DNA of 32,372 nucleotides from Streptomyces afghaniensis 772 (GCA_000415505.1 KE354068.1:1-32372); one strand, 5' to 3'. Positions 8,084 through 18,082 are shown, counted from the first letter of the stretch. Notes: generated by a model not told the origin, from the letters alone. A program made the numbers and translations.

Positions 8084-9442
8084 CTAGAGTGCCGGTCGAG
8101 TATTCTCGTCAAGGTAAATATTGCCGCCGGTCACAGCATATCCGATGCCAGTCAGGACGTTGACTGTGGTTTTGACGCCGTTCAATCCAGGGATGTCCGG
8201 GAAGTTGGCAGCCATGGGCTTGATCGACTTCAGGCTGGCGGCAACTTCGGCGTCGACGAGGGACACCGACTTCGCCACACCTCCGTTCGCGGATATCGCT
8301 TCCTTCGCACCCCGCCAACTGTTCACGTTGAACACGGTCTTGGCGTTGTCCGCGAAGCCCTTCCAGCCACTCTTCGTGACCAGCTCGGTGAACGGACTGG
8401 CCATCGTCTTGCCGAGCTCCTTGGGTGTCATCGAGAGCACCTTGGTAAAACCCTGCGAACCCAGCCTGTTCAATTTCTGACGGTCGCGTTTGAAGGCCTT
8501 ACCCATACCTGGCGTCTTGCTCGACTTCATCCTGGTGAGCCGCTTGAGTACAGTCCCGGCGTATTTTCCGGCGAGCTTCGAGAACGCCTTTCCAACCCCG
8601 ATCATCAAGAAGCCCAGCGCCGCCTCGCCCAAGTCCATGAGGTCGGCGTTTCCGCGCATGTACAGAATGGCCGTACAGATGAATCCGACCAACGACATGA
8701 CCAGGGCGATGGTGCCGAGGATGCCGGCCAGCGCCTGCCCGATCACCGGGATCCAGCCGACCATCAGGGACAGCACTCCGCAGACGGTGGCGATGATGCC
8801 GGTGACGTTCGCGATGTCGTCGAGAAGGCTGTCCCAGAACCCGTCTTTCAGAGCATCGTCGGAGATGACCTCGTCGATCGCGTCGCACGCTCGCTTGGCC
8901 GCGGCGTCGCGGATGCGCTTCGCCTCTTCGATCTTCTCCTTGGCTGCCTTGACCACATCATCGGCTGCCTGCTGCTTGTCCTCGAGTTCCTTCTTCCTCG
9001 AGTCGTCTTCCTCGTCAGCGAGCTTCGTCCCCGCAGCGCGTTTGTCGTCTTCCGCCGACTGGGCTTCCTTGAGAGCCTGGTCGGCAATCTGCTGTGCGCG
9101 GCTCAGGTCTGACGCGTAGTCCTTGGCCGAGGCGTGGACCTTGTCGGCATAGCCTCCGCCGACGTCGACGACCTGGTCTCCGAGTGCGGCCGCTGCCGTA
9201 GCGTAGCGCTTCCGTGCCGCTTCCAGCTTGCCCGTGGACCCCTCGGCCCTCTTACGGAATTCCCGTCCTGCGTCACTGTCCCAGGAGTCGATCTCGGAGA
9301 TCGCTTTGAGGTTCTTTACCTGACGCTCGAGCTCTTCTGCGGTCTTCTTGAGCTTCTTCCCAAGAATCGCCACCCTGTCCGGGTCTCCCGGAACTGGGTC
9401 GAACCAACACAGTGGCGACCAATCACGAGGCCGTCCCCCCAC
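8084..9442 (-). CDS. T7SS-signal substrate protein, module B, intact
   Basis: 452 residues from GTG 9442, six bases after the stop of its WXG-like partner. Residues 1-110 form the putative T7SS secretion-signal domain: RPRDWSPLCWFDPVPGDP, a helix, then IDSWDSDAGREFRKR, in place of the usual W-x-G turn. Residues 115-195 are a charged Ala/Glu/Lys coiled coil. A GFWDSLLDD motif (201-209) precedes three or four hydrophobic segments (about 212-290) containing GWIPVIGQALAGILGTIALV, and the rest (300-452) is basic then Gly/Ala-rich, ending GGNIYLDENTRPAL. No nuclease, deaminase or ADP-ribosylation motif was recognised, so a membrane-acting or structural cargo is possible. It is the intact paralogue of the frameshifted module A gene. 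Confidence 0.85.
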   Translation of the reverse strand: MGGRPRDWSPLCWFDPVPGDPDRVAILGKKLKKTAEELERQVKNLKAISEIDSWDSDAGREFRKRAEGSTGKLEAARKRYATAAAALGDQVVDVGGGYADKVHASAKDYASDLSRAQQIADQALKEAQSAEDDKRAAGTKLADEEDDSRKKELEDKQQAADDVVKAAKEKIEEAKRIRDAAAKRACDAIDEVISDDALKDGFWDSLLDDIANVTGIIATVCGVLSLMVGWIPVIGQALAGILGTIALVMSLVGFICTAILYMRGNADLMDLGEAALGFLMIGVGKAFSKLAGKYAGTVLKRLTRMKSSKTPGMGKAFKRDRQKLNRLGSQGFTKVLSMTPKELGKTMASPFTELVTKSGWKGFADNAKTVFNVNSWRGAKEAISANGGVAKSVSLVDAEVAASLKSIKPMAANFPDIPGLNGVKTTVNVLTGIGYAVTGGNIYLDENTRPAL

Positions 9443-9448
9443 AGCGAC

Positions 9449-9763
9449 TCACTTACCCTTCTTGCCGGAGTCCTGGGCCTCTCGGATCGCCTTGGCCAGT
9501 TCGTGATCCAGTTTGCTGTAGGTCTTCGCCGCAGCCAGCGCATACTCCGACAGGAACTTGAGTTCTTCCTGAAGCTTGTCCCGATTAAGGTTCCAGTTCG
9601 ACTCGAAGTCCTCGAATTTGTCGGACAGGCCATCGTGCCCGAAGTCTTCTCCGTACGATTCCACAATGTCCGGCAGGCCTTCGAATGCCTTGTGGATCCG
9701 TCCGAGGCCCTTGCCCATCTCCCGGATGACCTCGAGGTCGTCGATCCGCATACGGTCAGCCAC
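9449..9763 (-). CDS. WXG100-like T7SS partner protein, module B
   Basis: About 104 residues from GTG 9763 (VADRMRIDDLEV); ATG 9751 and TTG 9778 are alternatives, and none has a strong ribosome site. The GTG gives the same offset as the module A protein. Two long helices; the turn has DFGHDGL in place of a W-x-G motif. Shared with module A: F-x2-NW-x3-R-x2-L and LDHELAKAIRE. The segment YSKLD fits the YxxxD/E general ESX export motif exactly. C terminus Lys/Gly-rich. The substrate gene starts six bases after its stop, so the pair is very likely co-translated; partner formation is inferred from the arrangement. Confidence 0.8.
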   Translation of the reverse strand: MADRMRIDDLEVIREMGKGLGRIHKAFEGLPDIVESYGEDFGHDGLSDKFEDFESNWNLNRDKLQEELKFLSEYALAAAKTYSKLDHELAKAIREAQDSGKKGK

Positions 9764-9859
9764 GAGCCACCATCGCAAGCGCGTGCATGTTCACGTTGAT
9801 CCCCCGATTGCGCGGCCCTCCGCGCTCAGCAATGTGAAGTGCCCGAACTTTACTAACCC

Positions 9860-9876
9860 TTGGCACTACGTGCCAA
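9860..9876. promoter_or_regulatory. 17-bp palindrome before module B, operator candidate
   Basis: TTGGCACTACGTGCCAA is a perfect inverted repeat with seven-base arms and a TAC centre. It lies about 97 bases upstream of the module B start, inside the gap 9764-10010 that separates module B from the WXG100 gene. No T-run follows, so a transcription-factor site is more likely than a terminator. The rest of the gap holds no gene. Confidence 0.45.
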
Positions 9877-10010
9877 CCGACGGCCGAGCCCGGGAAGCAG
9901 TCACGACTCGCGCCACGAGGTGGCAGGTACCGGCGGCGCCCTCATCAGCCGCCCGGTGCGGCAAGGTGCCCCGCACCTGGCCGCACCGGCTCGCGACAGC
10001 CGGAAGACCC

Positions 10011-10311
10011 TTACTTGCGAGCCTGCTTGGCAAGCTCCTCATCAATCTGCTCGAACTTGTCCGCAGCCATGGTCAGGTAGTCACCCATCGCCGTCGAGAC
10101 CGTCCAGCGTCGTCTTCGTGCCCTGCACGAACTCGTCGAAGTTCTCGTCGAACGCCTTCGACGACGACTTCGTGACGTAGCCGGACTGCACAAGGTTGTT
10201 GATGTACTTGCGGAGGCCCTCGAGCTTCTCCTGGAGCTTTTCCTTCTCCTTCACGACATGCTTGGCAGCTTCCCGCATGTCCTGATATGTGATGTCAAGG
10301 TCCTTGGCCAT
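10011..10311 (-). pseudogene. WXG100-family protein next to essC, frameshifted
   Basis: ATG 10311 has GGGAG upstream and opens MAKDLDITYQDMREAAKHV, a classic WXG100 first helix, followed by LRKYINNLVQSGYVTKSSS at the turn and a second helix with FDENFDEFVQGT. The frame stops at 10081 after LDGLDGDG. One base fewer (an extra G, plus-strand C near 10089) gives LDGMGDYLTMAADKFEQID and on to EELAKQARK and TAA at 10011, a 99-residue protein of normal WXG100 length. The as-written product of 76 residues lacks the C-terminal FEQID-EELAK motif. This is probably the core EsxA/EsxB-like component of the system, transcribed divergently from essC. Confidence 0.8.
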
Positions 10312-10668
10312 GAAGCCGCTCCCTCTCACAACGCCGCAGGGCCAACCCCCGTGGCTCCCTGTTTGCGGACTCATCGGCCTCCCGGCCGAGTTGCCGGTCG
10401 CACGTGGCAACCGGTGTGATCGTCCGCTCTTGCGTCAGCAGCTTACGGGTGTGACCTGTGGTGCCACATCCCCGGCATGTGAACGAGCCGTCATGAAGTC
10501 GTGCACAACGTTGCCATCGGGAACGTCCCTGTGCCTCCCCATTGCCTCGCCGCCGCACCGAACGGATATCGTCCCTTACGGCTGTGACCCATGTGACTGA
10601 TGCGGACGGGGCAGCCGCCACACAACCACCGCGGCCACACCGGCCCAGTGGCACGGGGAGGACTAGTC
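10312..10668. promoter_or_regulatory. Divergent promoter region between WXG100 and essC genes
   Basis: 357 bases with no convincing gene in either strand. It must contain the promoters of both neighbours. The only notable structure is TGTGGTGCCACA at 10457-10468 (five-base arms), which shares the GTGCCA core with the palindrome at 9860-9876. No consensus -35/-10 pair stands out. Confidence 0.35.
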
Positions 10669-13600
10669 GTGCGCCTGACTCTGACCGTCGTCGACCCGTA
10701 CGGCGGTGTGACCGCCGACGTGGTGCTCGATGCCGATCCTGAGTCCACCGTGGGGGACATCGCCCAGGAGCTCGCCAAGCAGGTCGGGCACAGTGGCGCG
10801 CAGATCATCCCGCTGGGACAGCACCGGCAGGTGCCGGCCAACAACGCGCCCCTCGTGTACGTGGACGGGTACGCCGTCGACCCGAACGCCACCGTCGTCG
10901 GATCGCCCCTGCGCGTCGGCGCCGTCGTCAGCCTCCAGGATCCTTCCGGGTGTCTGCCCGGTGAGCCCACCGGGCTTGTCGAGCTCCGGGTCGTCGGCGG
11001 GCCCGCGGCCGGGTTCGTGCACCGGCTCGGCGTCGGGCGCTACGACATCGGCAGCGGGGCCGCCTCGTACGTCCGTATCGACGATCCCGAGGTCGACGCC
11101 CGGGCCCTGACCCTCTCCGTCGCCACCGACGGCACCTGCCAGGTCGCCGTGCACATGGACAAGGACCTCGTCACCCTCGACGGCAAGTCCCTCGCCGAGG
11201 ACGAAAAAGACGACCAGGGCGAGAAGAAGAGCGGCAAGAAGAAGGGGCAGGAGAAGAAGGAGGAGAAGGGCGGGCCCACAGACTGGCCCCTCGGTGCCCA
11301 GATCGGGCTCGGCAACACCCTCCTCGAACTCACCCGCTACACACCCCCCAACGCCGCCCTCAAGTGGTCCGACGACGGCATTGGCCTCGATTACAACCGG
11401 CCCCCGCGGCTGCGTCCGCCCGAGCGGCAGACCAACTTCCGGCTGCCCTCGCCGCCCCGTGAGTACGAGGCCCGGCCGCTGCCCTGGCTGATGGCGCTGA
11501 CGCCGCTCGTCGGTGCCGTCGTGTCCGTGATGATCTTCCAGCGCTGGTACTACCTGATCATGGCCGCGCTGAGCCCGTTCCTGCTCTTCGCGAACTACTA
11601 CAACGACAAGAAACACGGACGTAAGTCCCACGCCAAGCAGGTCCAGGAATACGAGGAGCAGAAGGAGCGGATCGAGAAGGACGCTCAGGACGCGCTGGTC
11701 GCGGAGCGGAACGACCGGCGGCATGCCATACCCGACCCCGCCACCGTTCTCGCCCTGGGGACCGGGCCGCGTACCCGTCTGTGGGAGCGGCGGCGGACCG
11801 ACCGCGACCATCTCCTCCTCCGGGTCGGGACGGGGCAGTTGCCCTCCGAGGTCGTGCTCGACGACCCCGAGCAGGACGACCACCGTCGCCAGGTCACCTG
11901 GAAGATCGAGGACGCCCCGGTCGCGCTGCACCTGCGCACCCTCGGTGTCATCGGCATGGCGGGGCCCGGGGATTCCGCCCGGGCTCTCGGGCGGTGGGCC
12001 GTCGCGCAGGCCGCGGCGCTGCACAGCCCGATGGACGTGCAGTTCTACGTGCTGAGCGAGAACGCCGCGCAGGAGTCCTGGGACTGGGTGCGCTGGCTGC
12101 CGCACGCCCGGCCGTCCGGCGGGCAGGACGTCAACGTGCTCATCGGGACCGACGCCGAGACGGTCGGCGCCCGCATCGGCGAACTGACGCAGATCCTCGA
12201 CGCGCGCAAGAAGGCCGCCGAGCAGAACAAGTCGCAGGGTGGTTCGAGCTTCAGCGACCCCGACATCGTCGTCGTGTGGGACGGGTCGCGGCGGCTGCGG
12301 TCGCTCCCCGGTGTCGTACGGCTGCTGCGCGAGGGCCCTTCCGTCTCCATGTTCGCCATCTGTCTCGACGCCGAGGAGCGGTTCCTGCCCGGCGAGTGCC
12401 AGGCGTACGTCGTCGCCGAGCCGAAGGCCGAGGAGTACGAGCCGGCCCAGCAGGTCCAGCAGTCCCAGCAGGTCGCCGGCGCCTTCCCCTCCTTCCAGGC
12501 CTGGCACGGCACCGACCAGCAGCCCGAACGGGCGGGCCGTACCGAGATGTTGCGGCTGCGGGTGGAGGAGGCCGGCGCGGAGCGCCTGAAGGACGTACGG
12601 CCGGACTTCGTCTCCCCCGCCTGGTGCCTGCGGCTCGCCCGGGCCCTTTCGCCGCTGCGGGACATCAGTGGTGAGACCGAGGACTCGGCCCTGCCGGGGT
12701 CCAGCCGGCTGCTGGACGTGCTGCAGCTGGAGCCGCCGACGAGCGACGCGATCGTGGCCCGGTGGCGGATGGGCGGGCAGTCGACGCTGGCCGTCATCGG
12801 TGAGTCGTACGACGGGCCGTTCGGCATCGACATCCGCAAGGACGGTCCGCACGGTCTCATCGCCGGTACGACCGGTTCGGGTAAGTCGGAGCTGCTGCAG
12901 ACCATCGTGGCGGCGCTGGCCGTGGCGAACACGCCCGAGAACATGACGTTCGTGCTGGTCGACTACAAGGGTGGCGCGGCCTTCAAGGACTGTGTGCATC
13001 TGCCGCACACCGTCGGCATGGTGACCGACCTCGACGCCCACCTTGTGGAGCGGGCCCTGGAGTCGCTGGGTGCCGAGCTGCACCGGCGCGAGCACATCCT
13101 GGCCGCCGCCGACGCCAAGGACATCGAGGACTACCAGGACCTGGTGCGCCGGGACCCGTCGCACCAGCCGGTGCCGCGGCTGCTCATCGTCATCGACGAG
13201 TTCGCCTCGATGGTGCGCGACCTGCCGGACTTCGTCACGGGGCTCGTGAACATCGCCCAGCGTGGCCGTTCCCTCGGCATTCACCTGCTGCTGGCGACGC
13301 AGCGGCCGTCCGGTGTCGTGTCTCCCGAGATCCGTGCCAACACCAACCTCCGTATCGCGCTGCGTGTGACGGACGGCGGCGAGTCGACCGACGTCATCGA
13401 CTCGCCCGAGGCCGGGCACATCTCCAAGAACACCCCGGGTCGTGCGTACGCCCGGCTCGGGCACGCCTCCCTGGTGCCGTTCCAGTCCGGGCGCGTGGGT
13501 GGCCGTCGGCCCGGTGCCGCCGACCCTGCCGTGCTGATGCCCTGGGTGGGCCGCTGACCTGGGAGGATCTGGGCCGGGCGGCGCTGGTCAAACCGAAGAC

Positions 13601-15296
13601 CGAGGCCCGTGAGGACGAGGAGATCACCGACCTGAAGGTCCTCGTCGACACCATCCGGGATGCCAACCGGTCGCTCGGCATCCCGCCCCAGCACAGCCCG
13701 TGGCTGCCCGCCCTCGACGAGACGCTGCTGTTGGACGAGATCGAGGTCCCGGCGTTCGCGGGCGGCCCCGGCAAGCTGCCGCCGGCCCCGTACGGCATCG
13801 AGGACCTGCCCTCCAGCCAGTCCCGCCGCCCGGTCGTCGTGGACTTCTCCTCCTTCGGCCACCTGATGATCGGCGGTGCCCCGCGCAGTGGCCGCTCCCA
13901 GGTGCTGCGCACCCTCGCGGGCTCCATCGCCCGCACCCACTCCGTCGCCGACGTGCACCTCTACGGCATCGACTGCGGCAACGGCGCGCTCAACGCGCTG
14001 ACCCGGCTGCCGCACTGCGGCGCGGTCGTCGGCCGTAACCAGACCGAGCGGGTCGTGCGGCTCGTCAACCGGCTCAAGGGCGAGATGGGCCGCCGCCAGG
14101 ACCTGCTGTCGGACAAGGGCTTCGCGGACATCGGCGAGCAGCGGGCCTCGGTCGACGAGGACGAGCGGCTGCCGCACATCGTGGTGCTGCTGGACCGCTG
14201 GGAGGGCTGGGTGCCCACGCTCGGCGAGATCGACCACGGTTCGCTCACCGACGAGTTGCAGACGATGATGCGCGAGGGCGCGAGCGTCGGCATCCACCTG
14301 GTCCTGACGGGTGACCGGACCCTGCTGGTGGGCCGTATCGCGACCCTCACCGAGGACAAGTACGGTCTGCGGCTGGCCGACCGCAGCGACTTCTCGGCGC
14401 TCGGCATCCCGGTCCGCAAGGTGCCGGAGGAGATTCCGCCGGGCCGGGCGTTCCGCAACGAGTTCGGTACGGAGACGCAGTTCGCGCTGCTGGCCGAGGA
14501 CACCAGCGGACAGGGCCAGGCCGCGGCGCTGGCGGCGATCGGCGAGGCTGCCACGGCCCGCGACGCCGAAGTGCCGCGCTCGCGCCGCCCGTTCCGGGTC
14601 GACAGCCTGCCCAGCCGCATCTCCTTCCCGGAGGCCTGGGAGCTGCGCGACCCGGACGCGTCCCGCTCGCGCCTGTGGGGTCTGGTCGGCATCGGCGGCG
14701 ACGAGATCATCGGCTTCGGCCCCGATCTGGCCCAGGGCGTACCGGCGTTCGTCGTCGCGGGCCCGGCCAAGTCGGGCCGCTCGACGGTCCTGCTGAACTT
14801 TGCGCACTCCTTCCTGGCCCAGGGCACGCGCCTGGTCGTCGCGGCCCCGCGCCAGTCGCCGTTGCGCGGGCTCGACGGCACGGAAGGCGTCCTGAAGGTC
14901 TTCACCGGCGACGACATTGACGAGGACGAGTTCGAGGAGCTCGTCGACCAGGCGTCCCTGGAGGAGCCGATCGCGGTGCTCATCGACGACGGCGAGATCC
15001 TGGAGGACTGCGACGCCGAGAGCCAGCTGAAGAAGCTCGTCTCACGCGGTGCCGAACGCGGCCTCGCCCTCGTCATCGCCGGTGACGAGGAGGACGTGTG
15101 CAGCGGCTTCTCCGGCTGGCAGGTCGACGCGAAGAAGGCCCGCCGCGGCATCCTCCTCTCCCCTCAGGAGTCCTCCAGCGGCGACCTCATCGGCGTCCGT
15201 CTGTCCCGCAGCATGGTCGGCGGCCAGGTCGCCCCCGGCAAGGGCATGCTGCACCTCGGCGACGGGGAGCTGCGTACGGTCGTCGTCCCGGGGTGA
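10669..15296 (+). pseudogene. essC: EssC-type T7SS ATPase (FHA and FtsK/SpoIIIE domains), split by a frameshift
   Basis: GTG 10669 follows GGGGAGGA at 10655-10662. The first frame gives 962 residues: a beta-grasp-like start (1-95, MRLTLTVVDPYGG), an FHA-like domain (104-222) with a Lys/Glu-rich insert, two membrane helices (about 270-310), a degenerate ATPase-like region, then FtsK/SpoIIIE domain 1 with Walker A GTTGSGKSE (about 732) and Walker B LLIVIDEFASM (about 840). It stops at 13555 in PWVGR. One missing C at 13551-13552 separates it from the next frame, LTWEDLGRAALVKPK, which runs to 15296 and holds domains 2 (P-loop GGAPRSGRS, LLDRW) and 3 (GPAKSGRS, LIDDGEIL). The restored length is 1542 residues. 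This domain order is that of Firmicutes EssC/YukBA rather than ESX EccC. It is expected to power export of WXG100 and T7SS-signal proteins. As written, domains 2-3, where substrates bind, are lost. Confidence 0.88.
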
Positions 15297-15331
15297 GGCG
15301 TCGGCCTCCTGCTGAGGCTGCTGTTCCGCTT

Positions 15332-15365
15332 CGAACCTGCCCCGCCGTACGGCCGGGCAGGTTCG
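15332..15365. terminator. Bidirectional terminator between essC and the kinase gene
   Basis: CGAACCTGCCC and GGGCAGGTTCG form a perfect 11-bp stem around a 12-base loop. It sits between the converging stops of essC (15296) and the kinase gene (15371), so it can serve both. No U-tract, as usual in Streptomyces. Confidence 0.75.
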
Positions 15366-15370
15366 GTGCG

Positions 15371-17131
15371 CTACCGCACCTTCGACATCCGAGCCTGAGG
15401 ACGACCCGAGTCCTCGCTCTCCGACCGGTACTGGAGATCGTCGCCCACCGGCGTGAAGCGCACCGTCGTGGGGGCCGGGTTGCAGCCGCTGTGGTTGGTC
15501 TTCGCGCCGACCGACGTCGCGACGAGCTCCTTCTTCGTCACCTGCTTCAGGGTCAGTACGTCGACGCAGACGCCGCCGATCTGGTCGGTCTGGCGGAGTC
15601 TGCCCAACTCTTCGCCGACGGCGGCCCGTTCGATCGTGATGCGGAATGTGCCGAGGGGCAGTCTGCCGTCGAGGGCGACGCCCTGGCCCTCCCAGGTGCC
15701 GAGGTACGCGGCGGGCACCGCGTCGGCGGAGGGGGCGGAGCTCGCGGTCGCCGCCGGGGGCGAGTCGGACCCACTGCCCGAGTCCGCGTCGTCCTGGCCG
15801 CCCCGGCCCGGCAGCAGGTCGAAGACGAACACCGAGCCGATCGTCACGGCCGCCATCGCCCCGGCGACCGCCAGTGCCACGGTGCAGCTCAGCCTCCGCA
15901 CCCGCCCGCCGCCCTCCGGCGTGGACGTCGCCGCCACGGAGAGGGACACCCTGCCGGGGCGCCGGCCGGTGGGCGACGGGGCGGCGGTGTCGTCGTGCGG
16001 ACCGGCGTCCCGGGGTGCGGGTACGGCGGCCGGTACGGCGGTGGAGGGGGCGGGCGGCGTGGGCATCACCGGCGGCGGTCCGAATGCACCGGGCGTACCT
16101 GCCTCCGTCGGCGCACCTGCCTCCGCCGGCGTCACTGTCTCCAGCGGCGTCACTGTCTCCGGCGGGGCCACGGACGGGCTGCTGAAACCGACCGGCCCCG
16201 AAGGGCCCCCGGCCCCGCCTCCGGTCCCCGGCCCCGTCGCCTCCAGGTTCAGCAGCCGCACGGCGCTCCGGCTCACCTGCTCCACCAGCGCCCCCGGCAG
16301 CCACCCGCCCGCCACCAGCCGGGCCGCGCCCTCGGGCGCCAGCCGCCGGGCCACCTCGGCGGGGGCGGGCCGCGCGCCCGGGTCCTTCGTCAGGCAGGCC
16401 GCCGTGAGCTCCCGCAACTGTCCGTCCAGCCCGCCCAGTTCCGGCTGCTCGTGGACGACCTTGTAGAGCAGGGCCGCCGAGGAGTCCCCGGGGAAGGGCG
16501 GTTCGCCGGTCGCCGCGTAGGCCAGGACCGCGCCGAGTGAGAAGACGTCCGCCGCGCCCGTGACGCCCTTGCCGAGGATCTGCTCGGGCGACATGTAGCC
16601 GGGCGAGCCGATCGACACGCCCGTGGACGTCAGGGACGCCGTACCGTCCGTGGCCCGCGCGATGCCGAAGTCGATCAGCAGCGGGCCGTCGAGCGTGAGC
16701 AGGACGTTCGACGGCTTCACGTCCCGGTGCACCAGGCCCAGCTCGTGCACCGCCGCCAGCGCCTCGGCCAGCCCCGCCCCCAGCACCCGTACGGTGTGGG
16801 CCGGCAGCGCGCCGCCCTCGCCGACCGCGGCCGACAGTGAAGGGCCCGCCGCGTACGCCGTCGCCACCCACGGCACGCGCGCGTCCGGGTCCGCGTCCAG
16901 GACGGGCGCCGTCCACGCGCCGCCCACCCGGCGCGCGGCCTCGACCTCGCGGCGGAAGCGGGCCCGGAACTCCTCGTCGAGCGCGAAGTGCGGATGGACG
17001 ATCTTCACCGCGACCGTACGGCCGCCGGCGCTGCGGCCCAGATAGACCCGGCCCATGCCGCCGGAGCCCAGCCGGCCGAGCAGCCGGTAGGGTCCCACGA
17101 CGGTGGGTTCGTCGACTTCGAGCGGCCGCAT
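15371..17131 (-). CDS. Receptor-like serine/threonine protein kinase
   Basis: 586 residues from ATG 17131. A complete Hanks-type kinase domain occupies about 15-270: P-loop LGSGGMGRVY (21-30), Lys43 in AVK, HRDVKPSN with catalytic Asp137, DFG at 154-156, and SPE at 181-183. A Pro/Thr/Ala-rich linker (300-390) contains near-identical repeats of PxETVTP and of EAGxP. One membrane helix lies at about 415-438. The outer part (440-586) starts with a Ser/Asp-rich stretch and ends in a beta-rich domain beginning YLGTWEGQGVALDG with Cys522 and Cys550, plausibly a lipocalin-like ligand sensor rather than PASTA repeats. It phosphorylates Ser/Thr of unknown targets at the membrane. It faces the FHA-bearing essC across a shared terminator, a neighbour arrangement I recall from other Streptomyces. 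Confidence 0.92.
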   Translation of the reverse strand: MRPLEVDEPTVVGPYRLLGRLGSGGMGRVYLGRSAGGRTVAVKIVHPHFALDEEFRARFRREVEAARRVGGAWTAPVLDADPDARVPWVATAYAAGPSLSAAVGEGGALPAHTVRVLGAGLAEALAAVHELGLVHRDVKPSNVLLTLDGPLLIDFGIARATDGTASLTSTGVSIGSPGYMSPEQILGKGVTGAADVFSLGAVLAYAATGEPPFPGDSSAALLYKVVHEQPELGGLDGQLRELTAACLTKDPGARPAPAEVARRLAPEGAARLVAGGWLPGALVEQVSRSAVRLLNLEATGPGTGGGAGGPSGPVGFSSPSVAPPETVTPLETVTPAEAGAPTEAGTPGAFGPPPVMPTPPAPSTAVPAAVPAPRDAGPHDDTAAPSPTGRRPGRVSLSVAATSTPEGGGRVRRLSCTVALAVAGAMAAVTIGSVFVFDLLPGRGGQDDADSGSGSDSPPAATASSAPSADAVPAAYLGTWEGQGVALDGRLPLGTFRITIERAAVGEELGRLRQTDQIGGVCVDVLTLKQVTKKELVATSVGAKTNHSGCNPAPTTVRFTPVGDDLQYRSESEDSGRPQARMSKVR

Positions 17132-17224
17132 GGCGTCACCCCTCCCCCGTAGGCGCCCGCAGGCCCTCGCCGGCCCCCGTACGCGCGCACGTCCCAGCAG
17201 CGTAGTGCGGGAGCGCGTGCCCGC

Positions 17225-18082
<858 letters not shown>

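Noticed and set aside
7547..9112. Long open frame (521 codons) on the plus strand
   Set aside because: It is antisense to the T7SS-signal protein and a small gene, which have recognisable domains, good ribosome sites and helical patterns; GC-rich DNA often leaves such mirror frames open.
10663..13464. Long open frame (933 codons) on the minus strand opposite essC
   Set aside because: Antisense shadow of essC; composition rich in Arg, Gly and His with no domain.
13541..13570. Programmed frameshift in essC
   Set aside because: No slippery heptamer or downstream pseudoknot is evident, and six other genes' worth of similar lesions argue for mutation or sequence error.
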